Source: Listeria grandensis FSL F6-0971 (GTDB lineage Bacteria; Bacillota; Bacilli; Lactobacillales; Listeriaceae). From it: DNA of 64,000 nt. A program made the translations under genes and the position numbers. This document shows, piece after piece, positions 40,578-49,663 of this stretch (position 1 is the first letter of the stretch; the number at the start of each line of letters is the position of its first letter). The stretch lies in the NCBI RefSeq assembly GCF_000525835.1, contig NZ_AODD01000007.1:1-64000 (forward strand). Reading direction: 5' to 3'. The notes beneath the pieces are model-generated. The model worked only from the letters and a program-made list of their open reading frames with translations. It was not told the origin of the DNA and made no database searches.

Positions 40578-42062
40578 TTAATCTTTTTGGTTCATGTAAG
40601 AATCTTTATCAAAAGAACAATCTTCCAGTGGGATAACTTTTGATTTTTGGGTGAATTTATAGGTCAGCCAGAATGCTAGAAAAATAGGCAAACCGATATA
40701 GGAAATGGCGATTTTTTGCCACCATTGCGGATTGGAAATGTCTGGATGTAAGAAGGCGTTGTAATCTTGTCCGACAATAACTAAAATACATAAAACAAGC
40801 GCTAAAAGTGGACCAAAGGGGAAGAATTTTGCTTTATATTTCAGTTTGGTCAAGTCAAGCCCTTGCTTCACATACGCGCGCCGGAAGCGGTAATGGCTAA
40901 TGGCGATACCGACCCAGGCAATAAAACCGGTCAAGCCAGATGCGCTTAGAAGCCATGTATAAATGACGGCTCCATTATCGCTCAATGTTGTGATGAACGT
41001 CATAGCACCAACAATCGTTGTCAAAATAAGCGCGGCCATCGGAATACCACGACGATTCACTTTAGAGAGAAATTTTGGTGCTTTACCGTCTTTGGCCATC
41101 GACCATAACATCCGTGTCGAGGCATAAAGTCCTGAGTTACCCGCGGATAGCACGGATGTTAGAATAACAGCATTCATAACGGAGGCAGCAATCGCAAGTC
41201 CTGCTTTTTCAAAAACGAGCGTGAACGGACTAATTGCGACATCGGTTGCTTCGCCGCCAAGCAAATTTGGACTTGTATAAGGAATGATCATTCCGATAAC
41301 GAAGATCGCGAAAATATAAAAGAGCAAGATACGCCAGAAAACTTGTTTTATCGCTTTGGGTACACTTTTTTCAGGTGTGGCACTTTCTCCTGCTGCAATT
41401 CCGACGAGTTCGGTTCCTTGGAAGGAGAACCCGGCGAGCAGGAAGGTTCCGAGAATCGCGAAGAAGCCGCCGTTAAAAGGTGCGTCACCCATTGTGAAGT
41501 TTTCGAAGCCGATGAATTGACCACCAAGAATTCCAAAAATCGTAAGTACGCCGACGATTAGGAAGACGATGACGGTCACCACTTTAATGATGGAGAACCA
41601 ATATTCTGATTCGCCGTAAGCTTTGACGGACAGCGCATTTAGGCCGAAAATCAGAATGAGGAAGATCGCGCTCCAGAGCCAAGCAGGTGCATCTGGATAC
41701 CAAAATTTAATAATAAGTGCGGCTGTTGATATATCGACAGCAAGCGTGATCGCCCAGTTAAACCAGTAATTCCAACCGAGCGCAAAGCCAAATGCTGGAT
41801 CGACAAAGCGCGAGGCGTAGGTACTAAAAGAGCCCGAAACTGGCATGTAAGTTGCCATTTCGCCAAGACTTGTCATTAAGAAGTAAACCATTAAACCAAT
41901 CGCTGCATATGCGACAAGCGCACCACCTGGACCTGCTACGGCAATTGCATTTCCACTCGCAAGGAATAATCCTGTTCCAATCGAGCCCCCAATAGCAATC
42001 ATTGATAAGTGACGCGTTTTTAATTCTCTGCGAATATGACCTTGTTGCTGTTCTTTTTTCAA
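40578..42062 (-). CDS. lysP: Lysine-specific permease (APC family)
   Basis: A 494-aa protein with 12 hydrophobic segments. It opens with ELKTRHLSMIAIGGSIGTGLF, the amino acid permease signature, and contains ALGWNYWFNWAITLAVDI and GESATPEKSVPKAI. Lysine specificity is supported by the lysine riboswitch in its leader and by synteny with lmo0798. It imports lysine by proton symport. The mRNA leader has an aptamer at 42206-42390 and a terminator at 42142-42176, so lysine is expected to shut it off. The last residues are charged (CSFDKDSYMNQKD). Confidence 0.93.
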   Translation of the reverse strand: MKKEQQQGHIRRELKTRHLSMIAIGGSIGTGLFLASGNAIAVAGPGGALVAYAAIGLMVYFLMTSLGEMATYMPVSGSFSTYASRFVDPAFGFALGWNYWFNWAITLAVDISTAALIIKFWYPDAPAWLWSAIFLILIFGLNALSVKAYGESEYWFSIIKVVTVIVFLIVGVLTIFGILGGQFIGFENFTMGDAPFNGGFFAILGTFLLAGFSFQGTELVGIAAGESATPEKSVPKAIKQVFWRILLFYIFAIFVIGMIIPYTSPNLLGGEATDVAISPFTLVFEKAGLAIAASVMNAVILTSVLSAGNSGLYASTRMLWSMAKDGKAPKFLSKVNRRGIPMAALILTTIVGAMTFITTLSDNGAVIYTWLLSASGLTGFIAWVGIAISHYRFRRAYVKQGLDLTKLKYKAKFFPFGPLLALVLCILVIVGQDYNAFLHPDISNPQWWQKIAISYIGLPIFLAFWLTYKFTQKSKVIPLEDCSFDKDSYMNQKD

Positions 42063-42141
42063 AAGTAAAACTCCCTTTCTAGATTGTTAAAAAACGATTT
42101 TTTTAGTTAAAGCTCTATATCACATGAGGTTTTCGGGAACG

Positions 42142-42176
42142 AAAAAACTGATCCCTTATGATTTTCTAGAGATCAG
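42142..42176 (-). terminator. Riboswitch-controlled terminator upstream of lysP
   Basis: On the minus strand CTGATC (42176-42171) pairs with GATCAG (42153-42148), followed by six T. It sits between the aptamer and the lysP start. Confidence 0.85.
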
Positions 42177-42205
42177 CCTATATACACCAACATCAAAAAG
42201 CGTTA

Positions 42206-42390
42206 GATAGCACACCCGTTTCGCCAAGCTATTGGCACAAACAGCAGTCCTGTTTCTTTCGATAACAGTCCCAGTTAAAGAGCAGTCATAAACCTGTCTT
42301 CACTTCGGCGAGCATCCTTTTTACGTTGAGTCAAACAGTGTTTTATGCACCTCGTCATCCGCTACTTGTGAATTTCGCAACCTCTACCTC
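42206..42390 (-). ncRNA. Lysine riboswitch (L box) aptamer
   Basis: On the minus strand the leader contains GGTAGAGGTTGCG at the 5' side, then GATGCTCGCCGAAG, CTGGGACTGTTATCG and finally GTGTGCTATC. These are the conserved blocks of the lysine riboswitch. GGTAG and CTATC can close helix P1. Binding of lysine would favour the terminator at 42142-42176 and stop lysP expression. The block identity is from memory of the L-box consensus; limits are set by P1. Confidence 0.88.
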
Positions 42391-42428
42391 ACCGTTTGGA
42401 TGAGGATTTTATTAAGTTTTCATGTACT

Positions 42429-42457
42429 ATACTAACGAATTCAGTGCGTAATTGCAA
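42429..42457 (-). promoter_or_regulatory. Promoter of the lysP riboswitch transcript
   Basis: On the minus strand: -35 TTGCAA (42452-42457), 17 nt, -10 TAGTAT (42429-42434). Confidence 0.6.
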
Positions 42458-42471
42458 GGTTTTTTTGTATT

Positions 42472-43245
42472 TTAAACGTTTTTTAAAGCTTCGCGAACGG
42501 TGCTGAAAGTCGGGATGTTCGGCAGGCGGCTGTCGTAGTTGACCATAAGCATCGCAAATCTTGGCGAAACGCCGGTAAGCATGAGGCTCACGCCAGTCAA
42601 TTTCGTTAATGCTAAAAATTTGATCAGATTAGCAGCGACTTCTTCATTGAAATCGGCGAGTCCAGAAATGTCCATAATCAAATAATCAATTTGGCTAACA
42701 TCAAGATAGGAGGCCACATTTTGCGTCATTTCTTCAAAGCGATCTGTCGAAAGTGCGCCAACGAGTGGCAGAACTGCAACGCCATCTTGCACAGGAACGA
42801 TCGGTGTTGACATTTTAACGATTTCCTCAATGGAGTCTTCCAATAACATTTTATATTTTTCCTCGCGCGTCACGTCACGCTGAATCCCAATAAAATAGCT
42901 TTTTCCAGAAGCCTCATCGAAAATAGGATCGATCGTTAGTTCATTAAAGAAGATATCTCCATTTTTGCGGTAATTTTGCAGAAAAACATTTACGTGTGTT
43001 CTATTTTTGACTGCTTGGCTGATTTTTGCAATGGCGGATTTATCGGTTTTGCGCCCTTGTAGCATACTACAATTTTTACCCATCACGTCTTCTGAGCTGT
43101 AGCCGGTAATCCGTTCAAATCCGCTGTTCACATAAATAATTGGATTCTTTGGCAAATCGCCATCCGTAATAATAACGCCGACGCTTGTCATATTTAAAGC
43201 TTTTAAAATAATATTGAATTGCAATTCTGCTTCTTTGTTTAACAT
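42472..43245 (-). CDS. LOV-STAS blue-light photoreceptor (YtvA/Lmo0799-like)
   Basis: A 257-aa protein from ATG 43245. The LOV/PAS domain (about 10-130) has NPIIYVNSGFERITGYSSED, the photoactive Cys in GKNCSMLQG, NYRKNGDIFFNEL and GIQRDVT with the conserved Gln. A linker helix (EEKYKMLLEDSIEEIV) leads to a STAS domain (150-257) with VLPLVGALSTDRFEEM and YLIMDISGLADFN. The family feeds light signals into the general stress (sigma B) stressosome. In the usual GKNCRFLQ motif the Arg, which contacts the FMN phosphate, is Ser here. L. monocytogenes lmo0799 is in the same place. Confidence 0.93.
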   Translation of the reverse strand: MLNKEAELQFNIILKALNMTSVGVIITDGDLPKNPIIYVNSGFERITGYSSEDVMGKNCSMLQGRKTDKSAIAKISQAVKNRTHVNVFLQNYRKNGDIFFNELTIDPIFDEASGKSYFIGIQRDVTREEKYKMLLEDSIEEIVKMSTPIVPVQDGVAVLPLVGALSTDRFEEMTQNVASYLDVSQIDYLIMDISGLADFNEEVAANLIKFLALTKLTGVSLMLTGVSPRFAMLMVNYDSRLPNIPTFSTVREALKNV

Positions 43246-43282
43246 CCCACACAACCATCCCTTTTTTGGATTTATATAAACT

Positions 43283-43291
43283 ATCATACCA
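43283..43291 (-). promoter_or_regulatory. Extended -10 promoter of the LOV-STAS gene
   Basis: TGGTATGAT on the minus strand (TGnTATNAT type), about 40 bp before the start codon. No sigma B-type GTTT/GGGTAT pair was found. Confidence 0.5.
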
Positions 43292-43499
43292 AAAAGCCCT
43301 CGAAATAGAAATCGTTAGTATAAAATTCATGTTCTGTTCATACTTATTTGATAGGGTGGAATTGTCTTAAACTGTATAATAAATTGATGATAAAATAGTA
43401 AGAAATTGCTTTGATTGGATGAATTATTGTGCACACTTATGAAAAATGTAGTAACATAGATAGGATAGGAAAAGTGAAGATCAGAGAGGAGTTATTTTT

Positions 43500-44141
43500 G
43501 TGCAACAGCCTTCCGTAAATGAGTTGAAAGAATGGCGTAATGTGATGTTAATGCATCGTTTCGCTTTAGAAGAGGTTAATACGAAATTAAAAATATTAAA
43601 TGATGAGTTTCAGTTTATTCATGATTACAACCCGATGGAACATTTGAAATCAAGGGTGAAAAGCTTCGAGAGCCTCACTGCAAAATTGGAGAAAAAAGGG
43701 CTAGATATCACACCGGAGAATGCCTATGCGCACGTGCATGATATTGCAGGTATTCGGGTCACGTGTTCGTTTGTATCTGATATTTATAAAATATATGAGA
43801 TGTTGGCGAATCAAGATGATATGACAATTATGAATGTGAAAGATTATGTAGAAAATCCAAAGCCGAACGGTTATCGGAGCTTGCATTTAATTTGTGAAGT
43901 ACCGATTTTCTTAACGAATACGTCACGCAAAATGTGTGTGGAAATTCAAATTAGAACGGTTGCCATGGATTTTTGGGCGAGTTTGGAGCATAAAATCTAC
44001 TACAAATATAAATCGACGGCACCAGCGCATTTGACGCAGGAGCTATATGAGGCTGCCGCGATTATTCAGCATTTAGATGAAAAGATGAAATACTTAAATG
44101 ATGAGATCGATCAATATAAAAATGAGGTTGAGGGCGAATAA
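43500..44141 (+). CDS. relP: Small alarmone synthetase (RelP/YwaC-type)
   Basis: A 213-aa protein from GTG 43500 with GAGAGGAG upstream. It has only the (p)ppGpp synthetase domain: HVHDIAGIRVTCSF, DYVENPKPNGYRSLHLI and VEIQIRTVAMDFWASLEHKIYY. It has no HD hydrolase, TGS or ACT domain. Small alarmone synthetases make (p)ppGpp from ATP and GDP/GTP under cell-wall stress. Its place between the LOV-STAS gene and the CPA1 antiporter corresponds to lmo0800, which I recall as RelP, not RelQ. It is followed 14 bp later by the antiporter. Confidence 0.92.
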   Translation: MQQPSVNELKEWRNVMLMHRFALEEVNTKLKILNDEFQFIHDYNPMEHLKSRVKSFESLTAKLEKKGLDITPENAYAHVHDIAGIRVTCSFVSDIYKIYEMLANQDDMTIMNVKDYVENPKPNGYRSLHLICEVPIFLTNTSRKMCVEIQIRTVAMDFWASLEHKIYYKYKSTAPAHLTQELYEAAAIIQHLDEKMKYLNDEIDQYKNEVEGE

Positions 44142-44155
44142 GGGGTTGAAAAAGG

Positions 44156-46216
44156 GTGGACATATTTTATTACGTATTAATTATGTTAGCAACTATTTTG
44201 GTTTCGAATGTTGTTAACCGTTTTATCCCGTTTGTATCAATTCCGTTGATTCAAATCGGATTGGGTGTTTTAGTGGCTTGTTTACCACTAGCATTCGAAT
44301 TGAAGCTAAATCCGGAGTTATTTTTAGTGTTGTTTATCGCACCACTTCTATTTAATGACGGAAAAAGAACGGATCGGCAAGCGTTATGGAATTTGCGTGC
44401 GCCGATTTTAATGTTGGCGTTGGGACTTGTTTTTGTAACCGTGCTTGTTATTGGTTATTTTGTTAACTGGATGATTCCAACGATTCCGCTTGCTGCGGCT
44501 TTTGCGCTTGCTGCTGCACTTGCACCAACGGACGCTGTGGCAGTTGGCTCGCTTTCGGGACGAATTGACTTGCCGAAGAAAATCACACATCTTTTAGAAG
44601 GGGAAGCGCTGATGAATGATGCGTCGGGTCTTGTGGCTTTCCAATTTGCGATAGCGGCAATGGTGACAGGTGTATTCTCCATTTGGGATGCGTCGGTGAG
44701 TTTCGTGTTGATTGCAATCGGTGGGATTATTTGTGGGCTTGTGTTGACATTTATTAAATTTAAATTCCTCAAATGGATTCGTAGTCTAGGTATGGAAGAC
44801 GTTACGCTACATATGTTGATTCAAATTTTGACGCCATTTGTGATTTATTTAGTGGCCGAAGAATTGCATGTATCGGGAATTTTAGCTGTTGTGGCGGCCG
44901 GCATTATGCATGCTTTTGAAAAGCGGAAAATGGATCCGATGACCGTTAAACTGAATGTGGTGTCGCAAGGGACTTGGTCGGTTATTATTTTCGTGTTGAA
45001 CGGTCTCGTATTTATTATTTTAGGAACGCAATTACCAGATATTATTCAAGTCGTTTGGCAAAACTCGGGCGTGAGCAATTGGCAGGTCATCTTTTACGTG
45101 CTTCTGATCACGTTTAGCTTGATTACGATACGATTCTTGTGGATTCATTTAGGTTGGTTGATTCCGCATTTGATGAAAGGAAATGATCTAAGCAAGCCAA
45201 ATCTGCGAGCAACAGTGCTTACCTCCTTATCAGGTGTTCGCGGAGCGGTGACGCTTGCTTCGGCACTTTCGATTCCGTTTGTGCTAGGAGATGGTAGTCC
45301 ATTCCCGCAGCGGTCGCTCATTATTTGTATCGCATCAGGCGTTATTTTATGCTCGTTGATTATTGCGACGGCGATTTTACCGATTTTGGCTCGGAAAGAT
45401 GAGAGCAATACGGACAGTCCACGCGCGGAAAAATCGATGCGATTAAGCGCTTGTCGCCAAGTTGTGGAGCAATTAAACCGCGAGATAACATCGGAGAATA
45501 AGGCGGCAACACAAGTTGTGATGGAAGATTATCGCGGACGTATGCGTGCTATTCAAAAAGAAGATGTAAACGCGAGTAGGCAAAAAGAAATAGATGCGGC
45601 ACAACATGGGCTCCGTCTGCAAATTTTGAAATGGGAGAAAGATAATACCGCTTTGTTGTTGGAACAAGGGAAGACAAGCAAGCAATCTGCTATGCGCTAT
45701 AATAACTATATTGATGCGATGGAAAAAGCGCTGAATGGCAGAGGGAAAACGCGTTCTGGTATGATGGCAATGATGTTTAAACGCATGACTCGCCAGTTAC
45801 TGCATCCGAAGCAATGGCAAAAAGCGAAGGAAAAGATGAACGAAATAAAGCAAAATCCAGACCAATATCAAGATATGATGAACGAGATCCGGGATTTGCG
45901 TGAGAAAAATGGGCAAGTTGTGACGAAGAATCTGACGGCATTGCTTGACGATACGAACCAAGCCGTGATTTGGCCTCTTATCAATGAAAATAAACGCATT
46001 CTAGAACAAATGAGACGCGACCCAGGTAGCATGAAGTCAAGAGCTAGATTCGAACAAGCGAAAAAAGATGTGCAACTTCAAGCTGTTCAGATCGAGCGCG
46101 ATGTTATCCAAGATCTTTTTGAAAAAGGAAAAATTTCGAGAGATTTAGCGCGTGAGCTGAGACAAAACTTGAACTTGTATGAAACGTATTATTTTGGGAA
46201 CGAAGAATTAGCATAA
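44156..46216 (+). CDS. CPA1-family Na+(K+)/H+ antiporter
   Basis: A 686-aa protein from GTG 44156 with AAAAAGGG near it. About 12 hydrophobic segments occupy residues 1-400, with APTDAVAVGSLSGRIDLPKK and LLEGEALMNDASGLVAFQFA, where the ND pair is the ion-binding site of CPA1 exchangers. The C-terminal 280 residues are cytoplasmic, charged and helical (REITSENKAATQVVMEDYRG region), probably regulatory. It exchanges Na+ or K+ for protons. It is cotranscribed with relP, a pairing that links stringent response and ion or pH stress. Confidence 0.9.
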   Translation: MDIFYYVLIMLATILVSNVVNRFIPFVSIPLIQIGLGVLVACLPLAFELKLNPELFLVLFIAPLLFNDGKRTDRQALWNLRAPILMLALGLVFVTVLVIGYFVNWMIPTIPLAAAFALAAALAPTDAVAVGSLSGRIDLPKKITHLLEGEALMNDASGLVAFQFAIAAMVTGVFSIWDASVSFVLIAIGGIICGLVLTFIKFKFLKWIRSLGMEDVTLHMLIQILTPFVIYLVAEELHVSGILAVVAAGIMHAFEKRKMDPMTVKLNVVSQGTWSVIIFVLNGLVFIILGTQLPDIIQVVWQNSGVSNWQVIFYVLLITFSLITIRFLWIHLGWLIPHLMKGNDLSKPNLRATVLTSLSGVRGAVTLASALSIPFVLGDGSPFPQRSLIICIASGVILCSLIIATAILPILARKDESNTDSPRAEKSMRLSACRQVVEQLNREITSENKAATQVVMEDYRGRMRAIQKEDVNASRQKEIDAAQHGLRLQILKWEKDNTALLLEQGKTSKQSAMRYNNYIDAMEKALNGRGKTRSGMMAMMFKRMTRQLLHPKQWQKAKEKMNEIKQNPDQYQDMMNEIRDLREKNGQVVTKNLTALLDDTNQAVIWPLINENKRILEQMRRDPGSMKSRARFEQAKKDVQLQAVQIERDVIQDLFEKGKISRDLARELRQNLNLYETYYFGNEELA

Positions 46217-46221
46217 AGATG

Positions 46222-46267
46222 AACAAGCCTGATGAGAGTATATACTTTCAAAGGCTTGTTTTTTTGT
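46222..46267 (+). terminator. Terminator after the antiporter
   Basis: AACAAGCCT pairs with AGGCTTGTT (perfect 9 bp), loop about 20 nt, then seven T. Confidence 0.85.
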
Positions 46268-46276
46268 AAAAAAGTA

Positions 46277-46306
46277 TTGCGATTTCAGCAGGGAATGATG
46301 TATAAT
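46277..46306 (+). promoter_or_regulatory. SigA promoter of the polyamine regulator/transport operon
   Basis: -35 TTGCGA (46277-46282), 18 nt, -10 TATAAT (46301-46306). Confidence 0.75.
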
Positions 46307-46318
46307 TAGCGTTGCTAT

Positions 46319-46380
46319 AGTAAACATAGAGTTTACTATTACTAAACAATAATGACTCTAGGTTTACTTTTACTAAACTA
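46319..46380 (+). promoter_or_regulatory. Operator cluster upstream of the XRE-cupin regulator
   Basis: AGTAAAC-ATAGA-GTTTACT (46319-46337) is a perfect 7-bp inverted repeat. It is followed by ATTACTAAAC and by GTTTACTTTTACTAAAC (46362-46378), giving several copies of TTTACT/AGTAAA downstream of the -10. These are likely binding sites of the encoded XRE regulator (autoregulation). Confidence 0.7.
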
Positions 46381-46398
46381 ATGGGAAGGTTGCGAATT

Positions 46399-46942
46399 AT
46401 GGATATCGGTAAGCGAATTAAGAATCTACGTCTTAGTAAAAATTTGACGCAAGAAGAGCTTGGAGAACGTACGGATTTGACAAAAGGCTATATTTCACAG
46501 TTAGAGCGTGATCTGAGTTCGCCTTCCATTGAAACACTATTTGATATTTTAGAAGTGCTTGGCTGTACGCCGAAAGAATTTTTTGACGAGGAAGAGCAGG
46601 AGCAAAAAGTTGTATATGGCGCGAGTGAGCATACTTTTTTTTGAAGATGAGGAAAAAGGGTATCAAGTAAAGTGGTTGGTTCCAGAATCTAATGAGAAAG
46701 AAATCGAGCCGGTTTATTTGACGCTTTTTGAAAAAGGTTCGTTTAAGCAATTCGAGCCATCGCTATCGGAAACATTTGGCTATGTTCTAGAAGGGAAAGT
46801 CACAATCAAACTAGGGAAGCGACTATACACGGCAAAGCAAGGCGAGGCAATCTATTTTCATGCTTCGGATGAACATCAAATTTGTAATGAAGAAGATGAG
46901 CCGGCAACATTGATTTTAGTTGCAACAGATTCGTATTTGTAA
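46399..46942 (+). pseudogene. XRE-cupin regulator of the pot operon, broken by one extra T
   Basis: ATG 46399 starts MDIGKRIKNLRLSKNLTQEE, an XRE helix-turn-helix (through YISQLERDLSSPSIETLFDIL). The frame stops after SEHTFF at 46644. The cupin half (EDEEKGYQVKWLVPES..., TFGYVLEGKVTIKLGKRLY, GEAIYFHASDEHQICN) continues in another frame to 46942. Reducing the eight T at 46635-46642 to seven fuses both into a 180-aa protein, as in PuuR-like regulators and L. monocytogenes lmo0806. It would sense a polyamine or related ligand with the cupin. It lies 14 bp before potA. Confidence 0.85.
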
Positions 46943-46956
46943 GGAGGAATAAAACA

Positions 46957-48048
46957 ATGACAGAAACAATTATTCGCTTTGAAAATGTAACAAAGCAGTT
47001 CGATAATGATCCACCGGTGCTCGATAATGTCAGTTTTGAGATTGAAAAAGGGAAATTCTATACGCTACTCGGCCCTTCTGGTTGCGGAAAGACGACCATT
47101 TTACGCTTGATTGCGGGTTTTTTAGAGGCGAGTGATGGCAAGATTTTTCTGAATGACAAGGTGATTAATGATATTCCGGCTAATAAGCGACCGGTCAATA
47201 CGGTTTTTCAAGATTACGCGTTGTTTCCGCATTTGAATGTGTTTGAAAATGTGGCATTTGGCCTGCGAATTAAGAAATTGAAGAAAGATGAGATTCGGCA
47301 GAAAGTAACCGAAGCGTTGAAATTTGTAAATTTAGCGGGTTACGAGCAACGCGAGATCACGGAAATGTCTGGTGGTCAGCGTCAGCGTGTGGCGATTGCG
47401 CGCGCGATTGTGAACGAACCGGAAGTTATTCTGCTAGATGAGCCACTTTCGGCACTTGATTTGAAGCTGCGAACGGAGATGCAGTATGAGTTGCGCGATT
47501 TACAACGCCGACTCGGTATTACTTTTATTTTTGTCACGCATGATCAAGAAGAGGCGCTGGCGATGAGTGATGAGATTTTTGTATTGAATAAGGGCGAAAT
47601 TCAGCAAAGCGGGACGCCTATCGATATTTATGATGAGCCGATTAACCGTTTTGTCGCTGATTTTATTGGGGAATCCAACATCGTTTCTGGCAAAATGATT
47701 CAGGATTTCGAGGTGGAATTTGTGGAACGAACATTTGAATGTGTCGACCAAGGCTTCCATCCAAATGAAATCGTGGAAGTCATCATTCGCCCAGAAGATT
47801 TGGAAATTACGGTCGAGGAGAAAGGAAATTTGCGCGTGACGGTGGACTGGGTCTTATTCCGCGGTGTGCACTATGAAATTGGTTGCATCGATGAGGATGG
47901 GAATGAATGGCTGGTACATTCGACGAAAAAAGCGAGAATTGGTGAAAAATTAGGGTTAGCATTTGATCCGGAGGCTATCCATGTGATGCGTCTCGGGGAA
48001 ACAGAAGAAGAATTTGATGCGCGCCTAGAAAGCTATGAAGAGGCGTAG
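46957..48048 (+). CDS. potA: Spermidine/putrescine ABC transporter ATPase PotA
   Basis: A 363-aa ATPase from ATG 46957 with AAGGAGGAA. Walker A is GPSGCGKTT, the Q-loop is in [22 protein letters not shown], the signature is [15 protein letters not shown] and Walker B is [19 protein letters not shown]-type C-terminal domain starts near residue 285 ([11 protein letters not shown]). The PotA assignment rests on its operon with two permeases and a PotD-type binding protein. It powers polyamine import. Confidence 0.95.
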   Translation: MTETIIRFENVTKQFDNDPPVLDNVSFEIEKGKFYTLLGPSGCGKTTILRLIAGFLEASDGKIFLNDKVINDIPANKRPVNTVFQDYALFPHLNVFENVAFGLRIKKLKKDEIRQKVTEALKFVNLAGYEQREITEMSGGQRQRVAIARAIVNEPEVILLDEPLSALDLKLRTEMQYELRDLQRRLGITFIFVTHDQEEALAMSDEIFVLNKGEIQQSGTPIDIYDEPINRFVADFIGESNIVSGKMIQDFEVEFVERTFECVDQGFHPNEIVEVIIRPEDLEITVEEKGNLRVTVDWVLFRGVHYEIGCIDEDGNEWLVHSTKKARIGEKLGLAFDPEAIHVMRLGETEEEFDARLESYEEA

Positions 48049-48050
48049 CC

Positions 48051-48860
48051 ATGACAAAACGAGCGCGCACTTTTTATCTTATTCCTTATGTCTTTTGGAT
48101 TTTGTTATTCGTTATCGCGCCGATCGTGTTGATCGCGTACTATTCATTTTTTGATATTGATGGAAATTTGACGTTTTCGAATTACGTGAATTTCTTTACG
48201 CCTGTTTATTTGAAAATGACGGTGAGTTCTTTCTGGTATGCGTTTTTGATCATGTTATTCACGTTATTGATTTCGTATCCAACCGCTCTTGTACTCACAA
48301 AATTGAAGCATAAACAGCTCTGGTTATTGTTGATTATTTTGCCGACATGGATTAACTTATTACTTAAAGCCTATGCGTTTATGGGGATTTTTGGAACGTA
48401 TGGTACGGCGAACAAATTTTTAGAATTTATCGGGATTGGAACGCAGCAGATCTTATTTACTGATTTTAGTTTCTTGTTTGTGTCGACGTATATTTTTATT
48501 CCGTTTATGATTTTGCCGATATTTAATGCGCTTGAGGAGATGAGTCCGTCATTAACGAATGCGGCGCAAGATTTAGGTGCTACACGGTGGACAACGTTTT
48601 GGCGCGTCGTATTCCCGATAACGCTTGACGGTGTGAAAGCAGGATGCCAGGCCGTGTTTATTCCAGCCTTGTCCCTCTTTATGATCACGCGTTTGATTGC
48701 TGGAAACCGAGTAATCACGCTTGGAACGGCGATTGAAGAGCACTTTCTAGTTACGCAAGATTGGGGAATGGGTTCAACGATTGGTGTATTTTTAATCATT
48801 GCCATGTTTATTATCATGTTTGCATCTGGCGCAAAACGTAAGAAAGGGGCGATGAAATGA
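48051..48860 (+). CDS. potB: Spermidine/putrescine ABC transporter permease PotB
   Basis: A 269-aa membrane protein starting two bases after potA. It has six hydrophobic segments, the first at PYVFWILLFVIAPIVLIAYYSFF. The EAA loop that docks on PotA is NAAQDLGATRWTTFWRVVFPITLDG. It forms the channel with PotC. The 3' end overlaps potC by four bases. Confidence 0.93.
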   Translation: MTKRARTFYLIPYVFWILLFVIAPIVLIAYYSFFDIDGNLTFSNYVNFFTPVYLKMTVSSFWYAFLIMLFTLLISYPTALVLTKLKHKQLWLLLIILPTWINLLLKAYAFMGIFGTYGTANKFLEFIGIGTQQILFTDFSFLFVSTYIFIPFMILPIFNALEEMSPSLTNAAQDLGATRWTTFWRVVFPITLDGVKAGCQAVFIPALSLFMITRLIAGNRVITLGTAIEEHFLVTQDWGMGSTIGVFLIIAMFIIMFASGAKRKKGAMK

Positions 48861-49663
48861 AGAAGAATAGGTGGGGGAAAGTATATTTGGCTGTTGTATT
48901 CATCGTTTTATACGCACCGATCTTTTATTTAATGTTCTACTCGTTTAATGCTGGCGGGACGATGAATAGTTTTAGCGGTTTTACGCTCGATTATTATAAA
49001 GAAGTTTTTCAAGATACGCGGTTGTTGATTATCGTGTTGAACACATTCGTTATCGCGCTACTTTCTTCGGTGATTGCGACCATTTTCGGCGTATTAGGGG
49101 CACTGGCGATTCGCTACATGCCGCGTCCATTCACAAAAAATTCCTTGCTCAGCTTAAACAACGTGTTGATTGTTAGCCCAGATGTGGTCATCGGTGCTTC
49201 ATTCTTGATCTTTTTCACGATTTTAGGTGTGAAGCTAGGTTTTATCTCTGTACTCGTATCACACATTGCGTTTAGTATTCCGATCGTTGTACTTATGGTA
49301 TTGCCAAAATTACAAGAGATGAGCCCAACGCTCATTGATGCGGCGCGGGACTTAGGGGCAAGCCAATGGAACGTGTTGAGTAAGGTGATCTTACCGTACA
49401 TCGCGCCTGGTGTTTTTGCTGGATTTTTCATGGCGCTTACGTATTCACTCGATGATTTCGCGGTTACGTTTTTTGTAACAGGAAATGGTTTTTCCACGCT
49501 TTCTGTTGAGATATACTCGCGGGCGCGGCAAGGGATTTCACTGTCCATTAACGCCTTATCAACGCTGTTATTCCTATTCACGATTATCCTTGTGATCGGT
49601 TATTACTTCATCAATCAGCGTAATACGAAGTCTGCTCATGCGATGGAGGTGCCGAAAAAATGA
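48857..49663 (+). CDS. potC: Spermidine/putrescine ABC transporter permease PotC
   Basis: A 268-aa permease, ATGA-coupled to potB and to potD. It has six hydrophobic segments (first: VYLAVVFIVLYAPIFYLMFY) and the EAA motif DAARDLGASQWNVLSKVILPYIAPG. The conserved SLDDFAVTFFVTG is typical of PotC. It is the second half of the polyamine channel. Confidence 0.94.
   Translation: MKKNRWGKVYLAVVFIVLYAPIFYLMFYSFNAGGTMNSFSGFTLDYYKEVFQDTRLLIIVLNTFVIALLSSVIATIFGVLGALAIRYMPRPFTKNSLLSLNNVLIVSPDVVIGASFLIFFTILGVKLGFISVLVSHIAFSIPIVVLMVLPKLQEMSPTLIDAARDLGASQWNVLSKVILPYIAPGVFAGFFMALTYSLDDFAVTFFVTGNGFSTLSVEIYSRARQGISLSINALSTLLFLFTIILVIGYYFINQRNTKSAHAMEVPKK

Noticed and set aside
43245-43330. Sigma B promoter for the LOV-STAS gene
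   Set aside because: The GTTT-N13-15-GGGTAT pattern could not be found; only an extended -10 of the sigma A kind is visible.
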